A DNA stretch of 64,000 nt from positions 1,042,717 to 1,106,716 of the forward strand of contig NZ_LZNS01000001.1 in NCBI RefSeq assembly GCF_001984575.1, written 5' to 3'. The DNA comes from Streptomyces sp. MP131-18. GTDB taxonomy: Bacteria > Actinomycetota > Actinomycetes > Streptomycetales > Streptomycetaceae. Shown here piece by piece: positions 41,980 to 52,262 of this stretch (its first letter is position 1; each line of letters starts with the position of its first letter). Under the pieces are notes generated by a model. The model searched no databases. It had not been told where the DNA came from and worked only from the letters and a program-made list of their open reading frames with translations. The translations under genes were made by a program, and so were the position numbers.

Positions 41980-42912
41980 ATGCAGAGTGACGGCGGACGA
42001 ACGTTGCTTACGGGGTGGTTCAGCTTCGTCGACGGCGAGGCGACGGCGGGTGACGTGCTGGCGCTCGACCGGGTGCGGCAGGTCCTCGACGAGGGCGGCG
42101 AACCGTACGACGTGGCGTGGAGCCCGCGGTTCGAGCCGCGCGGCCTGTCCCTGGAACGGGCGCGGCCGGCGGACTACACGCGGCTGGTCTTCGTCTGCGG
42201 GCCCGTGCACGGGCCGCTGCCCGCGGGGCTGCACGAACGGTTCGCGCACTGCCACCGGATCGCGGTCGGCGTCTCGGTGATCGACCGGGACGATCCGGCG
42301 GTGGCCGGCTTCCACCGGGTGCTCGCGCGGGACGGGGCGGGCGGTGAGCCGCTGCGGGACCTGTCGCTGCGGGCGCCGCGCGGGACACCGGTGCCGGTGG
42401 TGGGGGTGCTGCTGACGCAGGGGCAGCGGGAGTACGGCGACCGCAGGATGCACGGCGCGGTGGCGGAGACGGTGACGCGGTGGCTGGCGGGCGCACGGTG
42501 CGCGCCGGTGGTGCTGGAGAGCAGGCTGGACCGCGGCGACGGCCTGCTGTGCGGCACCTCGGACCAGTTCCTCTCGGTGGTGGGGCGGCTCGACGCGCTG
42601 GTGACCGACCGGCTGCACGGGCTGGTGCTGGGCCTGCGCACGGGCGTCCCGCCGATCGCGGTGGACCCGGTGGCGGGCGGCGCGAAGGTGACGGCGCAGG
42701 CGAGGGCGTGCCGGTGGCCCGCGCTCGTGCCGGCCGACCTGCTGGACGAGCGGCGGCTCGACGTGTGGCTGACGTGGTGCCTGAACCGCGGCGGCACGGT
42801 CGCGCGGCGCCGCAAGGTGGAGCTCGGCACGGCACCCGACCCGGCGGACGGGCTGCTCGACACGCTGCGCACCGGCGGGCCCGAGGATGTTTGCAATGCG
42901 GTAAACGGGTAA
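41980..42912 (+). CDS. Polysaccharide pyruvyltransferase family protein
   Basis: 310 residues. The family adds pyruvate ketals to surface polysaccharides using phosphoenolpyruvate. Recognisable parts are LLTGWFSFVDGEATAGDVLALDRVRQVL at the N-terminus and the C-terminal DQFLSVVGRLDALVTDRLHGLVLGLRTGVPPIAVD, in which the R-x-H and GVP residues are conserved in CsaB/PssM-type enzymes. The ATG at 41980 lacks a clear Shine-Dalgarno. The stop codon forms part of the candidate catalase promoter at 42889-42912. Position next to glycosyltransferases supports a glycan-modifying role. Confidence 0.8.
   Translation: MQSDGGRTLLTGWFSFVDGEATAGDVLALDRVRQVLDEGGEPYDVAWSPRFEPRGLSLERARPADYTRLVFVCGPVHGPLPAGLHERFAHCHRIAVGVSVIDRDDPAVAGFHRVLARDGAGGEPLRDLSLRAPRGTPVPVVGVLLTQGQREYGDRRMHGAVAETVTRWLAGARCAPVVLESRLDRGDGLLCGTSDQFLSVVGRLDALVTDRLHGLVLGLRTGVPPIAVDPVAGGAKVTAQARACRWPALVPADLLDERRLDVWLTWCLNRGGTVARRRKVELGTAPDPADGLLDTLRTGGPEDVCNAVNG
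42889..42912 (+). promoter_or_regulatory. SigB-type promoter for the catalase gene
   Basis: GTTT (42889-42892), 14 bp, GGGTAA (42907-42912), overlapping the end of the pyruvyltransferase gene and 48 bp before the catalase ATG. Last base differs from GGGTAY. The main catalase of S. coelicolor responding to osmotic stress (CatB) is known to be SigB-dependent. Confidence 0.5.
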
Positions 42913-42960
42913 CCGGTGAGGCACTCTCGCACCTCGAGCGGCTGAACCGGAGGGAGCCCC

Positions 42961-45069
<2,109 letters not shown>

Positions 45070-45077
45070 GCACAGGT

Positions 45078-45100
45078 GCCGGGCGGGGGCCCCGCCCGGC
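45078..45100 (+). terminator. GC hairpin after the catalase gene
   Basis: Arms GCCGGGCGG (45078-45086) and CCGCCCGGC (45092-45100) close a 5-nt loop, 8 bp after the stop codon. Confidence 0.6.
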
Positions 45101-45182
45101 GCCGTTTCCGAGGCGGTAAGGCCGGAGGCGGCAAGGCCATGGGCAGCGGAACGCGGAGGAGCACGCGGGGAGGCGGTCGGCC

Positions 45183-45605
45183 ATGAACCGGCGGGTGCGG
45201 GACGTCATGACGCCGGCGGTCGCCGCCGTACGGCCGGACGCCTCGCTGGTGGAGGCGGCGCGGCTGATGCGCGCGCAGGCCATCGGCGACGTGCTGGTGG
45301 CACAGGACGGGGTCCTGCTCGGGGTGCTCACCGACCGCGACATCACGCTGCGCGCCGTGGCGGAGGGCCTGGACCCGGTCACCGTCTCCTGCCAGTCGGT
45401 CTGCACCCCGGACCCGGTGTGCGTGGAGCCGGACGACGACCTGGCGAAGGCCGCCCGCCTGATGCGGGAGCACGCGGTGCGGCGGCTGCCGGTGGTCGAG
45501 GGACTCGGCATGGTCGGGGTCGTCAGCATCGGCGACGTCGCGCGGGCGCAGGACCCGGACTCGGCACTCGCGGACATCAGCGGGGCGCCCCCGAGCGGCG
45601 GCTGA
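45183..45605 (+). CDS. Tandem CBS-domain protein
   Basis: 140 residues holding one CBS pair: RVRDVMTPAVAAVRPDASLVEAARLMRAQAIGDVLVAQDG, GVLTDRDITLRAVAEG, then VCTPDPVCVEPDDDLAKAARLMREHAVRRLPVVEG and GVVSIGDVARA. Such stand-alone proteins bind adenine nucleotides and often act as energy or stress sensors; in mycobacteria related proteins belong to the dormancy regulon. The partner protein is unknown. It lies 113 bp after the catalase gene, and a perfect 15-bp hairpin follows. Confidence 0.92.
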   Translation: MNRRVRDVMTPAVAAVRPDASLVEAARLMRAQAIGDVLVAQDGVLLGVLTDRDITLRAVAEGLDPVTVSCQSVCTPDPVCVEPDDDLAKAARLMREHAVRRLPVVEGLGMVGVVSIGDVARAQDPDSALADISGAPPSGG

Positions 45606-45617
45606 GCGATAAGGACA

Positions 45618-45651
45618 GCGCCCGCCCGGAGGGAAACCTCCGGGCGGGCGC
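45618..45651. terminator. Perfect 15-bp hairpin with GAAA tetraloop
   Basis: Arms 45618-45632 and 45637-45651 are exact reverse complements around GAAA. It lies between the convergent CBS and NADH dehydrogenase genes and can serve both. Confidence 0.85.
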
Positions 45652-45666
45652 CGTGGTGCGGCGCAG

Positions 45667-46971
45667 TCAACTTCTGGGCGTGCGGGCCAGCTCGGGCGAG
45701 GCCGTGTCCAGTGGTACGGAGCCGGAGCGAACCATGCCGAGCTGGACGGCCTGGCGCGGCAGCGCGGCTTCGAGCAGCCAGTCGGCGGCGACCCTGATCC
45801 GGTTGCCCGGCATCGCCAGCAGGTGGTAGCCGCGCGTCACCGCGCCGGCCAGCGGTCCCGACAGCGGGACATGGAACGGGTTGGCCGCCCCCTGCACGCC
45901 GCCGAGGTCGACGGCGAAGCCGCGGTCGTGGTGCTCGTAGGGGCGCCGTTCGCCGAGGCCGTGGTGCGCGGCCACGTTGCGCGCCGCCGTCCTGCCCTGC
46001 CGCCAGGCGTGCTGGGCGGTCATGGGCGTGAACTCGCCCGGCTTGGTGAGGTCGGGCACCGCCGCGGCGTCGCCGCAGGCGAAGACCTCCGGGTGGCCCG
46101 GCACGTTCAGGTAGCGGTCGACGACCAGCCGGCCGCGTTCGGTTGGCAGGCCCATGTCGGCGACGAGCGGGTCGGGCCGGACGCCGACGCACCAGATCAG
46201 GCTGCGGGTGTCGACGCTCTCACCGTCGTCGAGCAGCACGCCGCCGCGCCTCGCCTCCTTCACCGAGGTGCCGGTGCGGACGTCGACGCCGCGGCGGCGC
46301 AGCACCGCGTCGGCGGTGCGGGAGAGCCGTTCGTCCAGCTCGGGCAGCACCCGGGGCGCGATGTCGAGCAGCATCCAGCGGGGCGTGACCCGCGGGCCGC
46401 GGGTCCGGCGGGTGACGGCGTCGGCGAACAGCGTGCCGTGCGCGGCCACCTCCGTGCCCGTGTAACCGGCGCCGACCACGACGAACGTGGAACGGGCCCG
46501 CCGCTCGTCCTCGTCCTCGGTGTGCGCGGCCAGCTCCAGCTGCCGCACGATGTGGTCCCGCAGGTACAGGGCCTCCGGCAAACCGCGGAAGCCGCGGGCG
46601 TGCTCGGCGATACCGGGGATGGGCAGCAGCCGGCTGACGCTGCCGACGGAGAGGATCAGCGTGTCGTAGCCGAGGTCGGCGGTATTGCCCTCGGGGTCCG
46701 TGTAGTGGACGCGCCGCGCGTCGAGGTCGACGCCGTCCGCCTCGCCGAGGACCAGGCGGGCCTGCGGCAGCGTTCCGGTCAGCGAGACGGTGACCCGGCG
46801 CGGCTCCAGGATGCCGGCGGCGACCTGCGGCAGCAGCGGCAGGTAGAGAAAGTAGTCGGTGGGATTGAGCAGCACGACCTCGGCGTGCTTGCGCACCGTT
46901 CGGGACAGGGACCTGGCGGCCTGGTACCCGGCGAATCCCGCTCCCACAATCACGATCCGGGACCGGCTCAT
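45667..46971 (-). CDS. ndh: Type II NADH dehydrogenase-like FAD oxidoreductase
   Basis: 434 residues from the ATG at 46971 with AAGGAGGT upstream. Two dinucleotide-binding folds: IVIVGAGFAGYQAARSL for FAD and FVVVGAGYTGTEVAAHG for NADH; ATG-like DTLILSVGS and the C-terminal VFACGDAAAVPD and FTPMTAQHAWRQG. NDH-2 enzymes pass electrons from NADH to menaquinone without proton pumping; the C-terminal amphipathic stretch would hold it to the membrane. A GCAT-N15-GGGTAC promoter lies 47 bp upstream. The gene symbol denotes the family, not a proven orthologue. Confidence 0.88.
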   Translation of the reverse strand: MSRSRIVIVGAGFAGYQAARSLSRTVRKHAEVVLLNPTDYFLYLPLLPQVAAGILEPRRVTVSLTGTLPQARLVLGEADGVDLDARRVHYTDPEGNTADLGYDTLILSVGSVSRLLPIPGIAEHARGFRGLPEALYLRDHIVRQLELAAHTEDEDERRARSTFVVVGAGYTGTEVAAHGTLFADAVTRRTRGPRVTPRWMLLDIAPRVLPELDERLSRTADAVLRRRGVDVRTGTSVKEARRGGVLLDDGESVDTRSLIWCVGVRPDPLVADMGLPTERGRLVVDRYLNVPGHPEVFACGDAAAVPDLTKPGEFTPMTAQHAWRQGRTAARNVAAHHGLGERRPYEHHDRGFAVDLGGVQGAANPFHVPLSGPLAGAVTRGYHLLAMPGNRIRVAADWLLEAALPRQAVQLGMVRSGSVPLDTASPELARTPRS

Positions 46972-47018
46972 GCGCCACCTCCTTGGGACAGGTACTCGGA
47001 CACAACGAGGTGCTGCGG

Positions 47019-47043
47019 GTACCCGCCGCGCGGCGTCTGATGC
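47019..47043 (-). promoter_or_regulatory. SigB-type promoter for the ndh-like gene
   Basis: Minus strand GCAT (47043-47040), 15 bp, GGGTAC (47024-47019), 47 bp upstream of the start. It lies directly 3' of the GAF-ANTAR gene. Confidence 0.5.
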
Positions 47044-47045
47044 GC

Positions 47046-47762
47046 TCAGCGGCCGGGGGCGAGGCGGGCGAGTCCGGCCTCGATGCCGTGTCCCTTGGTG
47101 CGCACGACGCCCCGGGCGAGATCGGCGAGCTTGCTGTTGGTGCGCTGGGACTGGCGGCGCAGCACGTCGAAGGCGGTGTCCGCGTCGCAGCCGAGCACGT
47201 GCATGAGGATGCCGCACGCCTGGTCGATGACGGGCCGCGAGCGCATCGCGGTGTCGAGCTGGTCGACCTCGGTGAGGGCGCTTTCGTAGGCGCGGTCCCG
47301 GGCGAAGGTGCGAGTGGCGAAGTCGCCGATGAGGGAGGCCACCGTGTGGGTCCTGGCGTCCATGAGGCCGGGGCGGAAACCGCAGACGGTGACGGTGACG
47401 GTGAGGTCGTTGTGCCGGAACGGCAGGGTGGCGCTGGACCGGACGCCCGCCTGGAGGGCGACGGCGCGGTAGTCGGGCCAGCGCCGTTCGACCAGCAGGT
47501 CGCCGACCGCGGCGGGCTCGCCCGAGCGCACCGCGGCGGGGATGGGGCCAACGCCCGACTCGAACTGCACGCTGACCAGGGGCGCGAGGTCGGGGTGGGT
47601 GACGGCGGCGGGGGCCTCCTGGCCGCCGTCGATCCCCGCGGTCGCCGCCGCGCCACAGGCACCGGGCGCGCACTGGACCGCCTCCTCCGCGAGTCTGGTC
47701 AGCGCGCGGGCGGAGACTTCCGTGGGCTGGCCTGGCGGGGCGGGTGCGCGTGACAGGGACAT
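47046..47762 (-). CDS. GAF-ANTAR domain RNA-binding antitermination regulator
   Basis: 238 residues. Residues ~15-165 are a GAF-like sensor domain (LAEEAVQCAPGACGAAATAG, DYRAVALQAGVRSSATLPF). The C-terminal ~55 residues are an ANTAR domain: RPVIDQACGILMHVLGCDADTAFDVLRRQSQ, then TNSKLADLARGVV. ANTAR proteins bind paired hairpins in mRNA leaders and prevent transcription termination. No histidine kinase is adjacent, so the GAF domain probably senses a ligand or redox state. Divergent from the PAS protein gene at 47843. Confidence 0.88.
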   Translation of the reverse strand: MSLSRAPAPPGQPTEVSARALTRLAEEAVQCAPGACGAAATAGIDGGQEAPAAVTHPDLAPLVSVQFESGVGPIPAAVRSGEPAAVGDLLVERRWPDYRAVALQAGVRSSATLPFRHNDLTVTVTVCGFRPGLMDARTHTVASLIGDFATRTFARDRAYESALTEVDQLDTAMRSRPVIDQACGILMHVLGCDADTAFDVLRRQSQRTNSKLADLARGVVRTKGHGIEAGLARLAPGR

Positions 47763-47842
47763 AGCCGTCGCCTGCCCCGGGACATCTCACAGAAACGGTG
47801 CAGGGTTCGATAATCAGACTGGAATGCGGTTACTGTGCCGCC

Positions 47843-49009
47843 ATGGTCCAAGCCGAGGATTATGGCGCCGAGCTCAACGACTTCCGCAAGCGGGTCGCCG
47901 AGCTGCGCGCGACACGCGCTCTTCCGGACGGCGCGCGGCCGGCCACCCTGGACGCCGCCCTCTTCGAACTGCAATACGTGTCCGATGTTCTGTGGCCGCG
48001 GCACGAGCAACTGGTCGCCGCGCAGCGGCAGACCGCGCGGCCCGCCGACCCCAAGGAGCTCCAATTGCTTCGTGCGGTCTTCCAGCGGTTGCCGCTGCCG
48101 GTCCTGCTGCTCGACGGGGACAGCGTCGTCAACCGACTGAACTTTGCCGCCAGTCAACTGTTCGGTTTGCGCGCCGGTTATGCGGCGGGCCGGTCGATCA
48201 CCGCCTCCTTCAACCACGAGGGCCGCGCCGCCTTCCGCGGGCAGGTCGCGGCCGTCGCCCGGCACGAGGGCAGCCGGAGCCTCGCGGTGGAGCTGATGCA
48301 CGGCCTCTCCGGCGAGACGGAACGCCCCGGCCGGCTGTGGGTCACGCTGACCGCCGTCCGCCCGCCGGGGCACCGGCGTACGGCCGTGCTCGCCGTGTGC
48401 CAGCCGTTGGCCGGGGCGGCGGGACGGCCACCGGCGCCCGCCTCCCCCGCCGTGCCCGCCCAGCGGCCGGACCCGGCCGAGGTCAGCAGCCACGTGTCCC
48501 TGATGGACCTGCTCGACGACATGACCGCCGCGCTGCTCGACGAGGGCCGCCACGGCGCTTCGCCGCTGGAGCGGGCCGGCCGGGTGCTGCACGGCCGCTT
48601 CGCGGACTGGGTGATCGCCGACCGGGCCGAGCCGGGCGGCGGGCCGCTGCGCCGGGCCGCCGTGCTCGCGCCCGAGGAGGCCCCGGACGGCGGCGGCGCC
48701 GCGGCCATCGCCGCGCAGGACCCGTCGGACGCGCCGCTGATACTCGAGGCGGCCAGGGCGGGCGCCTCGGCCCTTCAGATCCGGCCGGAGGACATGTTCG
48801 CACTCGGCGAGAGCGCCGACGGGCTGCCGGTGCTCGCGCTCACCGAGACCGCGTCGCTGCTGTGCGTTCCGCTGCGCCTGCCCTCGGGGGCGGTCCTCGG
48901 CGTGCTCACTCTGCTGAGGGCGGCCGGTCGCCCGGCGTTCGAGCTTGCCGAGGCGAGCGCGATGGAGCGGATGTCGCGGCATATCGCACTGGCTCTGCGC
49001 GCCGCTTGA
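47843..49009 (+). CDS. PAS and GAF-like sensor protein
   Basis: 388 residues from the ATG at 47843; the frame is open 15 codons earlier. Residues ~15-75 form a charged helix (DFRKRVAELRATRAL, LDAALFELQYVSDVLWP). A PAS domain follows at ~85-200 (FQRLPLPVLLLDGDSVVNRLNFAASQLFGLRAGYAAGRSI). The C-terminal half (~230-385) looks like a degenerate GAF domain ending LSRHIALALRAA-like. The layout matches the sensor part of streptomycete SpoIIE-type PP2C phosphatases, but the phosphatase domain is absent, so it may be an adaptor or truncated relative. Its last 104 bp overlap the convergent DUF6328 gene. Confidence 0.72.
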   Translation: MVQAEDYGAELNDFRKRVAELRATRALPDGARPATLDAALFELQYVSDVLWPRHEQLVAAQRQTARPADPKELQLLRAVFQRLPLPVLLLDGDSVVNRLNFAASQLFGLRAGYAAGRSITASFNHEGRAAFRGQVAAVARHEGSRSLAVELMHGLSGETERPGRLWVTLTAVRPPGHRRTAVLAVCQPLAGAAGRPPAPASPAVPAQRPDPAEVSSHVSLMDLLDDMTAALLDEGRHGASPLERAGRVLHGRFADWVIADRAEPGGGPLRRAAVLAPEEAPDGGGAAAIAAQDPSDAPLILEAARAGASALQIRPEDMFALGESADGLPVLALTETASLLCVPLRLPSGAVLGVLTLLRAAGRPAFELAEASAMERMSRHIALALRAA

Positions 49010-49457
49010 TCGCATACGGCAGCGCTCCCCACAGCGCGCCGCACAGCAGGAGCGCGCCGCAGGCGGTGACGACGCCCTCGGCCCGGCCGAGGACCACGTC
49101 CACGACCAGCAGCAGGGCCCCGGTCAGGGCGAGGGCCAGGACGCCGAGACCCACGGTGGCAAGGACCGAGGAGACCTCGACGATCTGGCGCTTCGCGCCG
49201 CGCCGGAACAGCCGCCGGTGCAGGGCGGCGGGCGCCGTGAACAGGACGGTCGCGGTCATCGCCAGCAGCAGCGTGCAGATGTACGTGCCGCGCTGGAAGC
49301 CGTCGAGGTCGTCGAAACGTGCGCTGAACGCCAGGGTCAGCAGGAAGGCGAACAGGATTTGCACGCCGGTCTGCGTGACCCGCAGCTCCTGGAGCAGCTC
49401 GACGAAGTTGCGGTCGTCGCGCTCCGGCGGCGTCTCGTTCCGCGGCCTGGCTCTCGG
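48906..49457 (-). CDS. DUF6328 four-helix membrane protein
   Basis: 183 residues from the ATG at 49457; an earlier in-frame start would overlap the sigma factor gene. After NETPPERDDRNFVELLQELRVTQTGVQILFAFLLTLAF come further hydrophobic segments around TYICTLLLAMTATVLFTAPA, SSVLATVGLGVLALALTGALLLVVDVVLG and TACGALLLCGALWGALPY: four membrane helices. LQELRVTQTGVQILFAFLL is the family hallmark. Function unknown. It follows the sigma factor by 7 bp, so the two are co-expressed. The C-terminal tail is antisense to the PAS gene over 104 bp. Confidence 0.82.
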   Translation of the reverse strand, partial: PRARPRNETPPERDDRNFVELLQELRVTQTGVQILFAFLLTLAFSARFDDLDGFQRGTYICTLLLAMTATVLFTAPAALHRRLFRRGAKRQIVEVSSVLATVGLGVLALALTGALLLVVDVVLGRAEGVVTACGALLLCGALWGALPYAIKRRAEPVRYAATSAPSRSPRQARTPGDRPPSAE

Positions 49458-49464
49458 CATGGCG

Positions 49465-50277
49465 TCATCCTGCACTGCCTGCCTCCACCTCTTCACGCAG
49501 GCGCGTGCAGGTGCGGTTCAGCAGCCGGGAGACGTGCATCTGCGACACGCCGATGTGCTCGGCGATGCGGCTCTGCGTCATGCCGCGGAAGAACCGCAGG
49601 TAGAGGATCTGCCGCTCGCGCTCGGGCAGGGCCCGCAGCCGCCCGCGCAGCGACTCGCGGTCCACGACGCGGTCGTAGCCGGGCTCGATGCGGCCGAGGG
49701 TGTCGATCAGCGCGTAGCCGCCCTCGGGGGCACCGGACAGCTCGGCGTCCAGGGACAGGACCGCAAAGCTGTTGAGCGCTTCGAGACCGGCCTTGGCCTC
49801 GTCCTTCGTCATGTTGGCGTGCCGGGCGATCTCCGCGGCGTCGGGGCGGCGGCCGTCAAGGGTGTGGGTCAGCTCCTGGCTCGCGACCCGCACCCGGTTG
49901 CGCAACTCCTGCACGCGGCGCGGCACGTGCATGCTCCACAGGTGGTCGCGGAAGTGCCGCTTGATCTCGCCGACGATGGTGGGCACCGCGTAGCTCTCGA
50001 AGGCGGTGCCCAGGTCCGGGTCGTAGCGCCGCACGGCCTTGACCAGGCCGAGGCGGGCGACCTGCTCCAGGTCCTCCAGGTTTTCCCCGCGGTTGCGGTA
50101 CTGCCGCGCGAGGCGGGCCGCCATCGGCATCCAGGCGCGGACGATCTCGTTCCGCAGGCCGTCGCGCTCCGGGCCGCACTCCATGGTGGCGAGCCTACGG
50201 AAAGCGGCGGCGGTGTCGGGGGCGTCGTGGTGCGAGTGCCGGCGGCGGGACCTGGTGGGGACGTGTGTGGCGGGCAT
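49465..50277 (-). CDS. RNA polymerase sigma factor, SigB/SigF/SigG family
   Basis: 270 residues from the ATG at 50277 with GGGAG upstream. Region 2: MAARLARQYRNRGENLEDLEQVARLGLVKAVRRYD and SYAVPTIVGEIKRHFRDHLWSMHVPRR; region 4: LPERERQILYLRFFRGMTQSRIAEHIGVSQMHVSRLLNR. It is a paralogue of the sigma factor at 23405-24256, with the same RRH-HHDAPDT N-terminus, so the two probably recognise similar promoters. Followed 7 bp later by a DUF6328 gene. No anti-sigma gene nearby. The gene has a long leader containing a hairpin (50406-50438). Confidence 0.92.
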   Translation of the reverse strand: MPATHVPTRSRRRHSHHDAPDTAAAFRRLATMECGPERDGLRNEIVRAWMPMAARLARQYRNRGENLEDLEQVARLGLVKAVRRYDPDLGTAFESYAVPTIVGEIKRHFRDHLWSMHVPRRVQELRNRVRVASQELTHTLDGRRPDAAEIARHANMTKDEAKAGLEALNSFAVLSLDAELSGAPEGGYALIDTLGRIEPGYDRVVDRESLRGRLRALPERERQILYLRFFRGMTQSRIAEHIGVSQMHVSRLLNRTCTRLREEVEAGSAG

Positions 50278-50405
50278 CGGTATCGCTCCCTCTCCGGTGG
50301 ACTTCTGGTCACCGCGGGAGCGAACGGACCACAGGCCGCACGCGTGGTGCGGCGAAAGCCGCTCCCGCGGGCGTGCCTGCAGTCCGAAGCACACAGGTCG
50401 CATGC

Positions 50406-50438
50406 CCGGCCGTCCCTGGCGCAAACAGGGAAGGCCGG
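50406..50438. other. 13-bp hairpin in the sigma factor / SLC13 divergent spacer
   Basis: Arms 50406-50418 (CCGGCCGTCCCTG) and 50426-50438 pair with one mismatch around a 7-nt loop GCGCAAA. It would lie in the leader of the sigma factor mRNA if transcription starts further upstream. In the remaining 333-bp spacer I see no GGGTAC-type promoter and no gene. Confidence 0.4.
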
Positions 50439-50610
50439 CCCCGCCTCGTTTCGCCAGGGAACAGCCCCGGAACAGGGCGTCTTCGCGGTGGCACACGCGT
50501 CCCACACACAACTTCTCTTGCGCGACCCCTGTACGCGGGGGGCGTGGAGGGGACAGGTTTTACCGAGGCGTCCGCGGTGTGGCGGACGCTCGTGACCTGG
50601 GAGGTGGATC

Positions 50611-52197
50611 GTGTCAGCCAGGACCGACGTGGAGAAGGCGCTGCTTGGGCACGCGACGTACCGCAGTCTCGGAGAGCAGCGGCTCACACCCGCCGAAGAA
50701 AAATTCGAACGGGCCCGCAGAACCTCGGGACTGTGGCTCGCGCCGCTGGTGGCGGCGATCTTCCTCGCGCTGCCGCTCGACATGGCGCCGAGTCAGCAGA
50801 CGCTCGCGGGCATCCTGCTCGGCGTCGTGGTGCTGTGGGTGACCGAACCGGTGCCGATCCCGGTGGGCGGGCTGATCGGCGTGGGCGCCATCGTGCTGTT
50901 CGGGGTGGTGCCCGCGGACGATGCGCTGGCGCCCTTCGGCTCCACGACGATCTTTACGTTCATCGGCGCGTTCATCCTCGCGCAGGCGATGCTCAAACAC
51001 GGTCTCGCCCGTCGCTTCGCGTTCCGGATTCTGGCACTTCCCGGGGTGGGCCGGTCGACGTTCGGCGTGATCACCGCCTTCGGCGCGATCACCTGTGTGC
51101 TGTCCGCGTTCGTGTCCAACACCGCGACCGTGGCGATGCTGCTGCCGACGGCGCTCGGCATCCTGACGGTCATCGCCAAACTGCTCCAGGACCGCGGCCT
51201 CGTGGCGGAGGACTTCGACCCGACGCGGCTGCGGGTCGGCGCGGCGCTGGTGCTGATGCTGGCGTACGGCGCGTCCGTGGGCGGTCTGCTCACGCCGGTC
51301 GGCTCGCCGCCGAACCTGATCGGCCGGGGCCTGATCGAGGAGACGACGGGCGAACGGATCTCGTTCGCCCAGTGGATGGGCATGGCGCTGCCGATCTGTG
51401 CGCTGATGTTCGTCGTACTCGCCGTCGTCCTGCTGCTGCTGAACAAGCCGGAGATCCGGCGCATCGACGGGGTCGAGGAGTACGTCGCGCAGCAGCGCAG
51501 CGAGCTGGGCCCGCTGTCGCGGGCTGAGTGGAACACGCTGATCGCGTTCGGGATCACCGTGGTGCTGTGGATCACGCCCGGCGTGATCGCGCTGGTCGCG
51601 GGCACCGACTCCTCGGTGTACGAGACGATCAGCGGCCGTCTGGACGAGGGCATCGTGGCGGTGCTCGGGGCCGCGCTGCTGTTCCTGCTGCCGACGCACT
51701 GGGGGCGCCGGGAGGCCACGCTGAACTGGTCGGACGCGGCCCGCATCGACTGGGGCACGATCCTGCTGTTCGGCACCGGCATCATCTTCGGCTCGCTGCT
51801 GGCATCGACCGGTCTCGCGGAGACGATCGGCACCGAGGCGAACGACTGGCTGGGCCTGTCCAGCGTCTTCGCGATCACGGCCTTCGCGGTGGTGCTGGCC
51901 ATCCTGGTGTCGGAGACCACGAGCAATACGGCATCCGCGGCGGTGGTGGTGCCGATCATTCTGCCCATCGCGGTGGCGGCGGACGTCGATCCGTTCGTCC
52001 CGGCGCTCGCGGCGACGTTCGCGGCCTCGTTCGGCTTCATGCTGCCGGTGTCGACCCCGCAGAACGCCATCGCCTACGGCTCGGGTGTGGTGCCGATCAC
52101 CACGATGATCAGGTCCGGTTTCGGATTCGACATCCTGGGTGCCGTAGTGATCATCCTGGGCCTGCCGCTGATGGTGGAGCTGGTCGGCGTCGGCTAG
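50611..52197 (+). CDS. SLC13 (DASS) family sodium/anion permease
   Basis: 528 residues from a GTG with GGGAGGT 7 nt upstream. About 11-12 membrane segments. Two family hallmarks are visible: SNTATVAMLLPTALGI (first SNT motif) and ETTSNTASAAVVVPIILPIA (second), which bind sodium and the carboxylate or sulfate; GGLLTPVGSPPNLIGRG is the hairpin region. A hydrophilic loop near residues 285-310 separates the halves. Transports di- or tricarboxylates or inorganic anions. Divergent from the sigma factor operon; a hairpin follows. Confidence 0.9.
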   Translation: MSARTDVEKALLGHATYRSLGEQRLTPAEEKFERARRTSGLWLAPLVAAIFLALPLDMAPSQQTLAGILLGVVVLWVTEPVPIPVGGLIGVGAIVLFGVVPADDALAPFGSTTIFTFIGAFILAQAMLKHGLARRFAFRILALPGVGRSTFGVITAFGAITCVLSAFVSNTATVAMLLPTALGILTVIAKLLQDRGLVAEDFDPTRLRVGAALVLMLAYGASVGGLLTPVGSPPNLIGRGLIEETTGERISFAQWMGMALPICALMFVVLAVVLLLLNKPEIRRIDGVEEYVAQQRSELGPLSRAEWNTLIAFGITVVLWITPGVIALVAGTDSSVYETISGRLDEGIVAVLGAALLFLLPTHWGRREATLNWSDAARIDWGTILLFGTGIIFGSLLASTGLAETIGTEANDWLGLSSVFAITAFAVVLAILVSETTSNTASAAVVVPIILPIAVAADVDPFVPALAATFAASFGFMLPVSTPQNAIAYGSGVVPITTMIRSGFGFDILGAVVIILGLPLMVELVGVG

Positions 52198-52212
52198 CCA
52201 CCGGGGCCGCCA

Positions 52213-52262
52213 GGGGGCGGGAGCGGCGCAGCGGGCGCGGGAGCCCGGCCGCGCCCGCCCCC
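52213..52262. terminator. Nested GC hairpin between SLC13 and aldehyde-dehydrogenase-like genes
   Basis: Outer arms GGGGGCGGG (52213-52221) and CCCGCCCCC (52254-52262); an alternative inner stem pairs 52231-52240 with 52249-52258. Convergent genes end on both sides. Confidence 0.55.
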
